From Symbiodinium natans (taxonomy: Eukaryota; Sar; Dinophyceae; Suessiales; Symbiodiniaceae), in NCBI GenBank assembly GCA_905221605.1, contig CAJNDS010000413.1:598010-662009 (forward strand): a DNA stretch of 64,000 nucleotides. Direction: 5' to 3'. Both the position numbers and the translations under genes were made by a program. This document shows positions 29,180 to 40,127 of this stretch, piece by piece. Every line of letters starts with the position of its first letter. The first letter of the stretch is position 1. Under the pieces are notes generated by a model, which was not told where the DNA came from, did not search any database, and worked only from the letters and a program-made list of their open reading frames with translations.

Positions 29180-29921
29180 GGTGCCTGCGAGCTCTGCAAA
29201 ATGGTGCCGGAAACCCTAAACCCTAAACCCTAAACCCTAAACCCTAAACCCTAAACCCTAAACCCTAAACCCTAAACCCTAAACCCTAAACCCTATTGGA
29301 TCTCAGGCTCGGTGGGTCGATTTTGGAAGGCTCCTTTCGTTTCTCTGGGGAGGCCCGAAGTTGCCCAGAACCTTGACTAAGTAGCCCATGGAACTTCATG
29401 TCATGACCCACCGGTTTTTGGGTTTAGGGTTTCGGGTTTAGGGTTGGGGGGCTATATGAAACAGGGTTTATATTTCTGTTATTAGTGAGTGTATAGAAGG
29501 TTCCTTTTTAGTATTGGTGAGTGTAGATACCTGGTGTCCTTTTGGGTGTACACGAAATATATACCCTACTTCATGTCACGACCCATCCACACTTCAAGAC
29601 CTGAAGAGCAACGCAGGCGCCAAGCCCTAATCCCTGAAGCCTGAAGGCCTAAACCGGAAAGCCTCCCTAAACCCTAAGCCCTAAACCCTAAACCCTAAAC
29701 CCTGTGGCAGGTTTCCAGCGAGCTCCAGATGATCAGCGATGCCGTGGGGGGCTCAACTTAACACTAATTATAACTTTAGTAGTACGTTAAGTCGGCTTTC
29801 GGGAACTCGGTTGGGACTATACAGTGTCGGCTTTGGAGTTCAGACCTCAAAGTTTCAGCCTTTTGGTTCAGACTTGCATCAGGGGTCTCACCGGATTCGG
29901 AATCGAGGGGGTTCATTGAGG
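29180..29921 (+). CDS. four-exon phase-matched chain
   Basis: 29180-29203 (GACELCKM; GGTCTCAG ... GTGCCG), 29307-29380 (ARWVDFGRLLSFLWGGP, KLPRTLT; GATCTCAG ... AA|GTAGCC), 29719-29743 (ELQMISDA; TTTCCAG ... GTGGGG) and 29883-29921 (GSHRIRNRGGSLR; TTGCATCAG ... GTTTGA). Each exon continues the previous phase. Introns carry a C-strand array and a family 13 element. Confidence 0.44.
29213..29295. repeat. C-strand telomeric tract
   Basis: Twelve CCCTAAA units. Confidence 0.95.
29449..29573. mobile_element. dispersed element, family 13 (copy 2, inverted)
   Basis: Reverse complement of 4231-4382, without the AT expansion. Confidence 0.78.
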
Positions 29922-30318
29922 GTTTGAGCGTCGCCGATGGACTCGCACGTTTTGGACAGGACGGGCGCGCGGGCGGGCGGGCGGGCGTGTGTGCGTGTGG
30001 GTGTGCGTGGGTGGGACGTGTTGTGATGCTTTGACGCTGGGTTTCCCAAAAGAAGGGTGTTTAACTAGAATAACCATACTCATGGCATTGGTATCCTTTC
30101 CTTATGGTAACCAGAATTGTAATTGTAATGAATGTGCGTTGTCGTAGTCATAAAAACACTACGCGTGATACGAATACTGGTACTAGTGCGAATGCTTCGT
30201 ACTGCTATTACGAATGGAAATGCTAATGCCAAAGTTCATATTCATACTTTCGACATGCGAAGCCCTGTACCTTCTATGCATCACAAAACCTAAGTCCAAA
30301 ACCCTAAGCCCTGCACTG

Positions 30319-30420
30319 ACTATATCACCCTTAGGAATTCTTTTTTGTTTATATAGTTTAAAACCCAAGAAGAGGATATTAAACACATCATTTTTCTTAA
30401 GGTTCTAAGGGGAGTATAGC
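30319..30420. mobile_element. dispersed element, family 12 (copy 2)
   Basis: Matches 15305-15391, including GGTTCTAAGGGGAGTATAG. Confidence 0.75.
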
Positions 30421-30646
30421 TGAGGGGGGGAAGGGGGGTTGTGGGGTGGGCAGCTCAGTGGCTTGCTCTTGCCAACCTAAACCCGAAACCCTAATGACTA
30501 TGGCCTTCTCAGATTTTTTTTAAATTGTTATGCAAAAAAATAAAAACCGAGGGGAATAATAATGTTGACTTCTAAGCCCTGGGCACGGTAAGCCCTAAAC
30601 CCTAAACCCTGCACGATTTTGCTGCGAAGGGGGTGCAATCACTAGC

Positions 30647-30800
30647 ACCCCCCCCCCCCCCCCCCCCCCCCCCCCGTGTGCAGCTTAAATAGGGTCTATT
30701 TGGAAGCTGGGAATCGTATTTACAAGAGGAAAACAGGCCCCAAAACGTATACTTATTCACAAGAGCCATGTTCCAAATAGACCCTATTTTAGGTCCTGTA
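30647..30800. mobile_element. poly-C plus family 15 inverted-repeat element
   Basis: A 27-bp C run joined to TTAAATAGGGTCTATTTGGA, with the inverse CCAAATAGACCCTATTTTAG about 100 bp on. The same end next to poly-C recurs at 38184-38230. Confidence 0.75.
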
Positions 30801-30817
30801 GGGTTGCACAGACAGAA

Positions 30818-31423
30818 TTTAATTCATTAAATTCCTTAATTTCCACTTTCCCCCTGGAATTTAATGAATTTAATCAATTAATTCAATTAATTCATTTATT
30901 TCCAAAGGGGGGGGGTGGAATTAATTGAATTAGTTGAATTAGTTGAATTAATTGAATTAATTGAACCCCCCCCCCCTTTGGAAATAAATGAATTAATTGA
31001 ATTAATTGAATTAATTGAATAAATTGAAGTAATTGAATTAATTGGAATTACTTCAATTAATTCAATTAATTCCACCTCCCCTTTGGAAATAAATGAATTA
31101 ATTGAATTAATTGAATTAGTTGAATTATTTCGATTAATTCAATTAATTCAATTAATTCATTTATTTCCAAATGGGGGGGATTCATTTATTTCCAAATGGG
31201 GGGGATTCCCCAGCCCCCACCCCTCCCCCCCCTTTGGAAATGAATTAATTGAATTAATTGAATTAATTCAATTAATTCAATTAATTCAATTAATTCATTT
31301 ATTTCCAAAGGGGGGGTGGAATTAATTGAATTAATTTAATTAATTGAATTAATTCAATTAATTCAATTAATTCAATTAATTCATTTATTTCCAAATGGGG
31401 GGGATTCCCCAGACCCCACCCCC
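30818..31423. repeat. AATT-rich 9-bp satellite, left block
   Basis: TTGAATTAA repeated in both orientations, switching to TTAATTCAA at dyad points, with GGAAATAAATGAATT and TTTCCAAAGGGGGG spacers. Reading frames across it (INELIELIEL...) are by-products. Confidence 0.93.
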
Positions 31424-32105
31424 CCAGCTCGATTTGGCCAAATTTTGCCCGGAGGCTGCCCGGCAAAATTTGGCCAAATCGAGCCGCGCCTTTCTGGAGG
31501 CCCGAAATTATTTAAACTATCGCGGCTCGATTTGGCCAAATTTTGCCGGGCAGCCTCCGGGCAAAATTTGGCCAAATCGAGCCACGCATTTCTCATCGCA
31601 TACGAAGGGCAGCCCGATTTGGCCAATTTTTGCCCGGAAGCTGCCCGGCAAAATTTGGCCAAATCGAGCCGCGATAGTTTAAAAATTTCGGGCCTTCAGA
31701 AAGGCGCGGCTCGATTTGGCCAAATTTTGCCCGGAGGCTGCCCGGCAAAATTTGGCCAAATCGAGCCGCGCATTTCTCATCGCGTTCGACGAGCAGCCCG
31801 ACTTGGCCAAATTTTGCCCGCAGACTGCCCGGCAAAATCTGGCCAAATCGAGCCGCGCCTTTCTGGAGGCCCGAAATTATTTAAACTATCGCGGCTCGGT
31901 TTGGCCAAATTTTGCCGGGAAGTCTGCGGGCAAAATTTGGCCAAATCGGGCTGCTCGTCGTACGCGCTGAGAAATGCGCGGCTCGATTTGGCCAAATTTT
32001 GCCGGGCAGCCTCCGGGCAAAATTTGGCCAAATCGAGCCGCGCATTTCAAATTTTGCCCGCAGGCTGCCCGGCAAAATTTGGCCAAATCGAGCCGCGATA
32101 GTTTA
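31424..32105. repeat. palindromic GC-containing satellite
   Basis: About eleven copies of a ~60-bp hairpin unit with arms CTCGATTTGGCCAAATTTTG and its inverse around a short GC loop such as CCGGGCAGCCTCCGG, separated by ~35-bp linkers of two alternating kinds. Several frames stay open on both strands (up to 218 codons) and encode LAKFCPEAARQN-like repeats; this is not evidence of a gene. Confidence 0.92.
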
Positions 32106-33023
32106 AATAATTTCGTTCAATTAGTTCATTCATTTCCAAATGGGGGGGATTCCCCAGCCCCCACCCCCCCCCTTTGGAAATAATTGAATTAATTGAATTA
32201 ATTGAATTAATTGAATTAATTGAATTAATTGAATTAATTGAATTAATTGAATTAATTCAATTAATTCATTTATTTCCAAAGGGGGGGTGGAATTAATTAA
32301 AGTAATTGAATTAATTGAATTAATTGAATTGATTCAATTAATTCAATTAATTCAATTAATTCAATTAATTCAATTAATTCAATTAATTCAATTAATTCAA
32401 TTATTTCCAAATGGGGGGATTCCCCAGCCCCCACCCCCCCCTTTTGGAAATAAATGAATTACTTGAATTAATTGAATTAATTGAAATAATTTAATTAATT
32501 CAACTAATTCAATTAATTCCACCTCCCCTTTGGAAATAAATGAATTAGTTGAATTAATTGAAATTAAATTAATTCAATTAATTCAATTAATTCAATTAAT
32601 TCATTTATTTCCAAAGGGGGGGGGGGGGTGGGGGCTGGGGAATCCCCCCCATTTGGAAATAAATGAATTAATTGAATTATTTGAATTAATTGAAATAATT
32701 GAATTAATTCAATTAATTCAATTAATTCCACCTCCCCTTTGGAAATAAATGAATTAATTGAATTAATTGAATTAATTGAATTAATTCAATTAATTCAATT
32801 AATTCAATTAATTCAATTAATTCAATTAATTCAATTAATTCAATTAATTCATTTATTTCCAAATGGAAATAAATGAATTAATTGAATTAATTGAATTAAA
32901 ATAATTGAATTAATTCAATTAATTCAATTAATTCCACCTCCCCTTTGGAAATAAATCAATTAATTGAATTAGTTGAATTAATTCAATTATTTCAATTAAT
33001 TCAAGTAATTCATTTATTTCCAA
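32106..33023. repeat. AATT-rich 9-bp satellite, right block
   Basis: Same unit as the left block, including several perfect inversions of TTGAATTAA to TTAATTCAA separated by CCACCTCCCCTTTGGAAATA. Confidence 0.93.
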
Positions 33024-33035
33024 ATGGGGGGTGGG

Positions 33036-33250
33036 GGCTGGGGCATCCTCCTCCCCCCAATACTAAACCACGAGCCCGGGCCTCCCCCCAATACTAAATC
33101 ACGAGCCCGGGCCTCCCCCCAATACTAAATTACGAGCCCGGGCCTCCCGCAATACTAAATCACGAGCCCGGGCCTCCCCCCAATACTAATTTACGAGCCC
33201 GGGCCTCCTCCCAATACTAAATCACGAGCCCTCCTCCCCCCAATACTAGG
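33036..33250. repeat. 31-bp tandem array
   Basis: CCCCCAATACTAAATCACGA then GCCCGGGCCT, seven units. Confidence 0.92.
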
Positions 33251-35505
33251 GCACAGTTTTTGCTCCAAAAAGTGACATCGCAAGCCCTGGTCCCTAAGAT
33301 TTTGAGCTCATTTCTTGCCCCAAAGAGTAACATCGCAAGCCCTGGTCCCTAAGATTTTGGGCTCATTTCTTGCCCCAAAGAGTAACATCGCAAGCCCTGG
33401 TCCCTATTATTTGGGGCCCAGTTTTTGCTCCAAAGAGTCAAATCGCAAGCCCTGGTCCCTAAGATTTTGGACTCAGTTTTTTGCTCCAAAGCAAGCCCTG
33501 GTCCTTAAGATTTTGGGCTCATTTCTTGCTCCGAAGAGTCAAATCGCAAGCCCTGGTCCCGAAGATTTCGGGTTCAATTTTTGCTCCACAGAGTCAAACC
33601 GCAAGCCCTGGTCCCAAGATTTGGGGCACAGTTTTTGCTCCAAAGGGTCAAATCGCAAGCCCTGCTCCCTAAGATTTTGGGCTCATTTCTTGCCCAAAAG
33701 AGTGACATCGCAAGCCCTGGTCCCTAAGATCTTGGGCCCAGTTGCTCCAAAGAGTCAAATCGCAAGCCCTGGTCCCTAAGATTTTGGGCCCAGTTTTTGC
33801 TCCAAAGGGTCAAATCGCAAGCCCTGGTCCCTAAGATTTTGGGTTCAATCTTTGCTCCAAAGAGTAACATCGCAAGCCCTGGTCCCTAAGATTTGGGGCC
33901 CAGTTTTTGCTCCGAAGAGTCAAATCGCAAGCCCTGGTCCCTAAGATTTTGGGTTCAATTTTTGCTCCAAAGAGTGACATCGCAAGCTCTGGTCCCTAAG
34001 ATTGGGGGCCCAGTTTTTGCTCCAAAGAGTGACATCGCAAGTCCTGGTCCCTAAGATTTTGGGTTCAATTTTTGCTCCAAAGAGTGACATCGCAAGCCCT
34101 GGTCCCTAAGATTTGGGGCCCAGTTTTTGCTCCAAAGAGTAACATCGCAAGCCCTGGTCCCTAAGATTTTGGGCCCAGTTTTTGCTCCAAAGAGTCAAAT
34201 CGCAAGCCCTGGTCCCTAAGATTTGGGGCCCAGTTTTTGCTCCAAAGAGTGACATCGCAAGTCCTGGTCCCTAAGATTTTGGGTTCAATTTTTGCTCCAA
34301 AGAGTGACATCGCAAGCCCTGGTCCTTAAGATTTTGGGTTCGTTTTTTGCTCCAAAGAGTGACATCGCAAGCCCTGGTCCCTAAGATTTGGGGCCCAGTT
34401 TTTGCTCCAAAGAGTCAAATCGCAAGCCCTGGTCCCTAAGATTTTGGGTTCATTTTTTGCTCCAAAGAGTGACATCGCAAGCCCTGGTCCCTAAGATCTT
34501 GGGCCCAGTTTTTGCTCCAAAGAGTCAATCGCAAGCCCTGGTCCCTAAGATTTTGGGTTCAATTTTTGCTCCAAAGAGTCAAATCGCAGGCCCTGGTCCC
34601 TAAGATTTTGCATTCATTGTTGCTCCAAAGAGTGACATCGCAAGCCCTGGTCCCTAAGATCTTGGGCCCAGTTTTTGCTCCGAAGAGTCAAATCGCAAGC
34701 CCTGGTCCCTAAGATTTTGGGTTCAATTTTTGCTCCAAAGAGTCAAATCGCAAGCCCTGGTCCCTAAGATTTGGGGTTCAGTTTTTGCTCCAAAGAGTCA
34801 AATCGCAAGCCCTGTCCCTAAGATTTTGGGCCCAGTTTTTGGTTCAAAGAGTCAAATCGCAAGCCCTGGTCCCTAAGATTTTGGGTTCAATTTTTGCTCC
34901 AAAGAGTCAAACCGCAAGCCCTGGTCCCTAAGATTTGGGGCCCAGTTTTTGCTCCAAAGAGCTCAAATCAAATTGCAAACCCTGCTCCCTAAGATTTTGG
35001 GCCCAGTTTTTGCTCCAAAGAGTCAAATCGCAAGCCCTGGTCCCTAAGACTTTGGGTTCAATTTTGCTCCAAAGAGTGACATCGCAAGCCCTGGTCCCTA
35101 AGATTTGGGGCCCAGTTTTTGCGCCAAAGAGTAAAATCGCAAGCCCTGGTCCCTTAGATTTTTGGGTCGATTTTTGCTCCAAAGAGTCAAATCGCAAGCC
35201 CTGGTCCCTAAGTTGTCGGGGTCGATTTGTGCTCCACAGAGTCAAATCGCAAGCCCTGGTCCCTAAGATTTCGGGGTCGATTTGTGCTCCACGGAGTCAA
35301 ATTGCAAGCCCTGGTCCCTAAGATTTTGGGCCCAGTATTTGCTCCAAAAGGTGAAATCGCAAGCCCCGGTCTTTAAGATTTTGGGCTCATTTCTTGCTCC
35401 AAAGAGTAACATCGCAAGCCCTGGTCCCTAAGATTTTGGAATCGATTTTTGCTCCAAAGAGTCAGATCGCAAGCCCTGGTCCTAAAATGTTGGGCTCAAT
35501 TTTTG
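33251..35505. repeat. ~56-bp tandem array, about 40 units
   Basis: Unit: GCAAGCCCTGGTCCCTAAGA, TTTTGGGCCCAGTTTTTGCT, CCAAAGAGTCAAATC, with alternating GGGCCCAG / GGGTTCAA / GGGCTCAT subtypes. Long frames (SQALVPKILG...) are repeat artefacts. Confidence 0.95.
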
Positions 35506-38095
35506 CTTTTCCCTTCTCTTCTGCTGATAAAACACAAGAAAGGAACTCATATGATAAAGCAGTGGAAAGGTAAGCAGAGGGTGACTCCTTGCGCGTGAGC
35601 CTTTCCATAATACTCCATCATATTCATCCTCTCGGCCTATCTCTTCTGTTCCTTTCCTTACTCTTCTCCTTCTCATAGTTCTTCCTTTTTGTTTTTCTCA
35701 TTTCGAAAAGAAAGAGGGAAGGGAGAAACAAGGGAGAGAGAATAGATAAAGAAGAGTGCCATCTTCTCTGCGCCTTGTTTTGTCTCTCCCTCTTCTCTAT
35801 TCATCTGTCTTCTATTCTCTTCCTTGCTCTTCCCATTAAATATGCAATCCTTGGTATCTCTCCTCTCTCCTTCTCTCTTCCTCCAACAGATGTGCTTTTG
35901 GATCGTTTTCTGCATCTTCAAGCGAGAAAAAAGGACACAGACTGCGATTAAAAGGGACGCCCATGTTGGATTGGCAGCAAGCCCAGCTGATGCTCATGAT
36001 TCTCTCTCTTTCCCTACACATGGGCGATGGAACGGGTGTCCTTTTCAATCGTTTTCTGCATCTTCAAGAGAAACAGGGACACCCCACAAGAAGGAAAAGC
36101 AACATAAGAGATAGGGAGGGAAATTGACCCTTTCCTCTCTTCTTATCTGCTATTTTTCTTATTCGCTTCAAAAAGCAACATAAGGGAAAGGGGATTTCCT
36201 GAAGAGGAGAGAGGGAACCTATCTGTGAAAAGCAAGAATGGTTTTTTCTAGTTCGAAAGGGAATAGGGAGAGACAAGGGAGAGATGATATGTACAGCTTT
36301 GCGCCTTATTTTGTGATTCCGTCTCCTTGCTTCCTGTCTCTTCTATTCCTTGCAGCACGCTTCGGGAAACATAGCATCCTTGTTATCTTTCCTCTCTCAC
36401 TTCCCTTTCCCTTCTCTTCTTCCGCTTCCTTTTAACTGATAAAACACAAGAAAGGAACTCATATGATAAAGCAGTGAAAAGGTAAGCAGAGGGTGACTCC
36501 TTGCGCGTGAGCCTTTCCATAATACTCCATCATATTCATCCTCTCGGCCTATCTCTTCTGTTCCTTTCCTTACTCTTCTCCTTCTCATAGTTCTTCCTTT
36601 TTGTTTTTCTCATTTCGAAAAGAAAGAGGGAAGGGAGAAACAAGGGAGAGAGAATAGATAAAGAAGAGCGCCATCTTCTCTATTCATCTGTCTTCTATTC
36701 TCTTCCTTGCTCTTCCCATTAAATATGCAATCCTTGGTATCTCTCCTCTCTCCTTCTCTCTTCCTCCAACAGATGTGCTTTTGGATCGTTTTCTGCATCT
36801 TCAAGCGAGAAAAAAGGACACAGAATGCGATTAAAAGGGACGCCCATGTTGGATTGGCAGCAAGCCCAGCTGATGCTCATGATTCTCTCTCTTTTTCCCT
36901 ACATATGGGCGATGGAACGGGTGTCCTTTTCAATCGTTTTCTGCATCTTCAAGAGAAAAAGGGACACCCCACAAGAAGGAAAAGTAACATAAGAGATAGG
37001 GAGGGAAATTGAAGAACTCCTCATTGTACTTGGTCATTCCCTTTCCTCTCTTCTTATCTGCCCATTTTCTGTGCGCCTTGTTTTGTCTCCCCCTCTTCTC
37101 CCATCATCTCTCTTCTGGTCTTTTCTTTGCTCTTCCCATTAAAAATGCAACCCTTTTTATGTCTCCTCTCTCCTTCTCTCTCCCTCCTCTTCTCCTGTTC
37201 CCTTCTAAACGACAAAAACGCAAGAAAGGAAGAATAAGAGGGGAATGGAGGCCCTGTTCCTTTTCCTCTTTCAATGGATGGGGGAAGTGGGCGGAGTTGG
37301 CCCCTTGCCCGTACACCCTCCCCATGCTTCAGCAAACCCCTCCTCTCGCCCTATCGCCTCTGTTTTTTTTCCTTGTGCCCAAACGGAAAACGAAAACGGG
37401 TTCCTTTATATGTTCATTGTCCTTCCTTTTGTTTTTTTATTTCACAGGGAAAAGAACCAGAGAAGAGGAAGATAAGAACGAGAGGTGAGATGAAAACGGC
37501 ACCATCTTCTCTTTGCCTTATTTTTGCACCTCCCTCTCCTGTCTTAATTTCTCTTCCACTCTTTTTTTCCATTGCTCTTCCCATAATATTGCATTCCTTT
37601 TGATAACTCACAGGAAATTAAAATGGCCTCCTTGTTGTCTCTCCTCTCTCACTTCCCTTTCCCTTCTCTCCTTCTGTTTCCTTTTAATTTTAACTGATAA
37701 AACACAAGAAAGGAGCTTGTAAAATCAAGCAGTGGAAGGGTAAGCAGAAGGTGACTCCTTGTGCGTGGACCTTTGCCGTACTTCACCATACCCCTCTTTT
37801 CGGCCTATCTCTTCGGCTCTTTTCCTAACCCTTCTTCTTTTCATCTTTCTTTTTGTTTTTCTCATTTCGAAAAGACAGAGGGAACGGAGAGATAAGGGAG
37901 AGAGGATAGATAAAGAAGAGTACCATCTTCTTTGCGCCTTGTTTTATCTCTCTTCTATTCTTTTCTTGGCTCTTCCCATGAAAATCGTGTTCCTCTTATC
38001 TTTCCCTCCTTCTCTCCCTTCTCTTCTCCTCACGAGAGCCTTCGACTTTAGGATTGAGGAGAAAAAGAGAAGAGAAAAGAGGAACTACCTGGTTC
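35506..38095. repeat. pyrimidine-rich region with ~600-bp segmental duplications
   Basis: 35518-36110 and 36428-37000 are near-identical direct copies (GATAAAACACAAGAAAGGAA ... ACCCCACAAGAAGG). A diverged third start lies at 37694. The region is TC-rich on the + strand with CCTTTCCC/TTCTCT bias. Frames on both strands are compositional; no gene is supported. Confidence 0.88.
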
Positions 38096-38133
38096 TTGTT
38101 CCTGAGGCCTCCATAGTACGACTGACGTGACAG

Positions 38134-38177
38134 CAGCGTACCCTCGTGGAAACGTGTATGGCTATAAGAAAACCCGA
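38134..38177 (+). CDS. candidate exon at the satellite edge
   Basis: GACGTGACAG acceptor; QRTLVETCMAIRKP; GA|GTCCAG donor leading into the family 15 end and poly-C. Confidence 0.35.
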
Positions 38178-38268
38178 GTCCAGCTTCCAAATAGACCCTA
38201 TTTAAGCCCCCCCCCCCCCCCCCCCCCACCCGCCTCCCCTCCCTTCAAAAATGGCGTCTCAAGAAGTA

Positions 38269-38412
38269 CTTGGAGGTTCATGGTACTTCTTAGCCCAAGA
38301 AAAAAAAGGTAATTATAACCCAAGCATAGCCGTGTTGGGGCACTTGAGGGCATGAAACGTGGGTTATAAGTACAGTTATACCTGGGTTATAAGTACCATG
38401 AACCTCCAGGTA
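38269..38412. mobile_element. family 5 element
   Basis: CTTGGAGGTTCATGGTACTT ... AAGTACCATGAACCTCCAGG. Confidence 0.87.
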
Positions 38413-38550
38413 GGGACCCTGTTGTAGACCCTCAACCCATACGTCCCTAAGCCCTAGGAAAAAAATGACCTAAACCCTGAACCCTAAACCCTGAACCCTA
38501 AACCCTGAACCCTAAAAGCCCCAGGCCCCAAACCCTGAAGTCTTACAAAG

Positions 38551-38872
38551 GTCGATGCCAAGTGCGATCTCTGGCGAGCGAAGATGGCTGAGAAGGATCA
38601 GGTACCAACCCTAAACCCTGAACCCCTCATCGCGTTCAGAACCTGGGGGTAGGCCCTTGATATCTCTCGTTTCGCCTGCAGAATCCCTTATACCCATTCA
38701 AGAGGATCATAAAGGGCCAGCCGGGTAAGTCTGACCCTAAACCCTAAGACCTCTAATGCCGTACAACCTCAACCATCTCGAGCCCTGCCTGGGACTCTAT
38801 TTACCTACAGTGTAGTAGCTACCCTTAATTCGTAGGTATACCCCATAAATTGGTACGTAAAGATGGTGCCAG
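38551..38872 (+). CDS. three-exon chain with consensus splice sites
   Basis: 38551-38601 (VDAKCDLWRAKMAEKDQ; TTACAAAG ... CAG|GTACCA), 38682-38724 (NPLYPFKRIIKGQP; TTTCGCCTGCAG ... G|GTAAGT) and 38836-38872 (IPHKLVRKDGA; AATTCGTAG ... AG|GTAAGT). Phases agree. KGQPGIPHKL is faintly like the start of TBC (Rab-GAP) domains (GIP..LR), but the conserved Trp is not seen, so no assignment is made. These are among the cleanest splice signals in the window. Confidence 0.52.
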
Positions 38873-38967
38873 GTAAGTCCTAAGCACTCTAGAACCCTAG
38901 CCCATGGGCCTCTTCAAATGGTTGTTGCACCTGCGGGCTTGGGGTCTCAGAGTTTCGGGTTTCGGGT

Positions 38968-39115
38968 ACACTTGGAGGTTCATGGTACTTATTTAGCCCG
39001 ATTATGGCTGTGCTTATAACTGTACTTATAGCCATATTAGGGCACTTCAGGGGCTTCTAAGTGGGTCACAAGTACAGGTATCAATGGCTCCTGAGTACCA
39101 TGCACCTCCAAGCAG
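38968..39115. mobile_element. family 5 element
   Basis: CTTGGAGGTTCATGGTACTT ... AGTACCATGCACCTCCAAG. Confidence 0.85.
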
Positions 39116-39144
39116 GGTGCTTTTGACCAGGGTACAAGATGCAG

Positions 39145-39426
39145 GATGCCGAGATTCCAGCGGAGTTTTTGCGCTCTCCTGCGATTTGCCTTGCTTCACT
39201 TTCATGCGAAGAGGAACTAGAGTTGGGGGCTGTAGGTAGTTCGGACCGCCGAAAGTTAACCCTGAGACTCCAAAAACCCCATACCCTAGACCCACTCGTG
39301 CTTCCAGAAGTGCGGAGCCTTGGGCGCCAGGACCCTGATTCGTGGTTTAGGGTTCAGGTACTTCTTGGCTCTAAGCGGACCAGTCACATTCAGGATTGTC
39401 TTCCCAGGCCTAAAAGGGCCAACCGA
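39145..39426 (+). CDS. three-exon chain
   Basis: 39145-39231 (29 codons: DAEIPAEFLRSPAICLAS, CEEELELGA; GATGCAG ... GCT|GTAGGT), 39308-39344 (KCGALGARTLIR; GTGCTTCCAG ... G|GTTTAG) and 39408-39426 (LKGPTE; CTTCCCAG ... GA|GTAAGT). Phases agree. The second donor is telomere-type GTTTAG. No family is recognised. Confidence 0.5.
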
Positions 39427-39492
39427 GTAAGTGTCAAAAACTAAGTCCCAAGGGGTTGTGCAGTGCTGAGAGGTGTACTGGCTATCTCTGCC

Positions 39493-39596
39493 CAAAGACC
39501 TTAAAGAGCCCAATACTCCTTAATTCAGGAACAGTCATAGCCTAAGTCATATTGAGGTATTTTGCTTAGTTAAGGGGCATTGGGCTCTTTGGGTGT
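39493..39596. mobile_element. family 7 element
   Basis: CCCAAAGACCTTAAAGAGCC ... GGGGCATTGGGCTCTTTGGG; the left end has a small internal duplication. Confidence 0.82.
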
Positions 39597-39642
39597 GGCC
39601 GCCTCCCTCCCTGTACTGTGTTGCGGTGGGCAGCTTGTACAG

Positions 39643-39681
39643 AGGTCATCAAGAGGCTCGTGGTGAAGCTGAAAGAACTCA
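39643..39681 (+). CDS. candidate coiled-coil exon
   Basis: CTTGTACAG acceptor; VIKRLVVKLKEL with hydrophobic heptad positions; donor A|GTGAGT. Confidence 0.45.
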
Positions 39682-39718
39682 GTGAGTCGCAACGTGCTCG
39701 GACTTCTGCGCGATGTGG

Positions 39719-39735
39719 GGGGGGGGGGGGGGGGG
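39719..39735. repeat. poly-G run
   Basis: Seventeen or more G. Confidence 0.95.
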
Positions 39736-39754
39736 AGGTTGATCTAAAGGTCAG

Positions 39755-40010
39755 AAGCGAAAAATGAGGTTCGCAACAGGGCTTGTTGATCAACTACCCT
39801 GGGTTTTGGTTTTCTGGGTTCCTATTGTAGCTACTTATACCTAAAAACTCACAGGGCAACCCCTGAAGTTTTTCGGGGTGCCTGAATTCAACGCTGAGCC
39901 TTTTCTAGCCCACCCGCGGCTATCGGAGAAGATAGTTGCTTCAAGTGATTGTGCTAAGGTTGAGAGCTCAGGGTATGAGGGTCGCAGACTTCCCCAAAAT
40001 GCTCTACTCG
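39755..40010 (+). CDS. two phase-matched exons
   Basis: 39755-39802 (KRKMRFATGLVDQLPW; AAAGGTCAG ... TGG|GTTTTG) and 39869-40010 (47 codons: FFGVPEFNAEPFLAHPRL, SEKIVASSDCAKVES, GYEGRRLPQNALL). The 66-nt intron is element-like. The frame hits TAG directly before GTGCCC, so either a GC donor (G|GCTAGG) is used or this is a C-terminus. Confidence 0.45.
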
Positions 40011-40013
40011 GCT

Positions 40014-40127
40014 AGGTGCCCAAAGAGCACAATACCCCCTTAATTAAGGAATATTCTTAAATCATATTAAGGATCCCTTTGTAATTTAGGGTATATTCCT
40101 TAATTAAGGAGTTTTGGGCTCTCTGGG
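40014..40127. mobile_element. family 7 element
   Basis: GTGCCCAAAGAGCACAATAC ... GGAGTTTTGGGCTCTCTGGG; starts with GT after GGCTAG. Confidence 0.85.

Noticed and set aside
31445-32101. 218-codon open frame and overlapping frames on both strands
   Set aside because: They run through the palindromic satellite; the unit happens to lack stops in several frames. No start context or non-repeat sequence.
33315-35321. 128-154-codon frames (SQALVPKILG repeats)
   Set aside because: By-products of the ~56-bp tandem array.
37009-37488. 159-codon frame in the pyrimidine-rich region
   Set aside because: Low-complexity composition (S/F/L/P from TC-rich DNA), overlapping frames on both strands, no splice context.
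38682-38872. TBC (Rab-GAP) domain start
   Set aside because: KGQPGIPHKL recalls the family's GIP motif, but the following conserved Arg and Trp positions are not visible.
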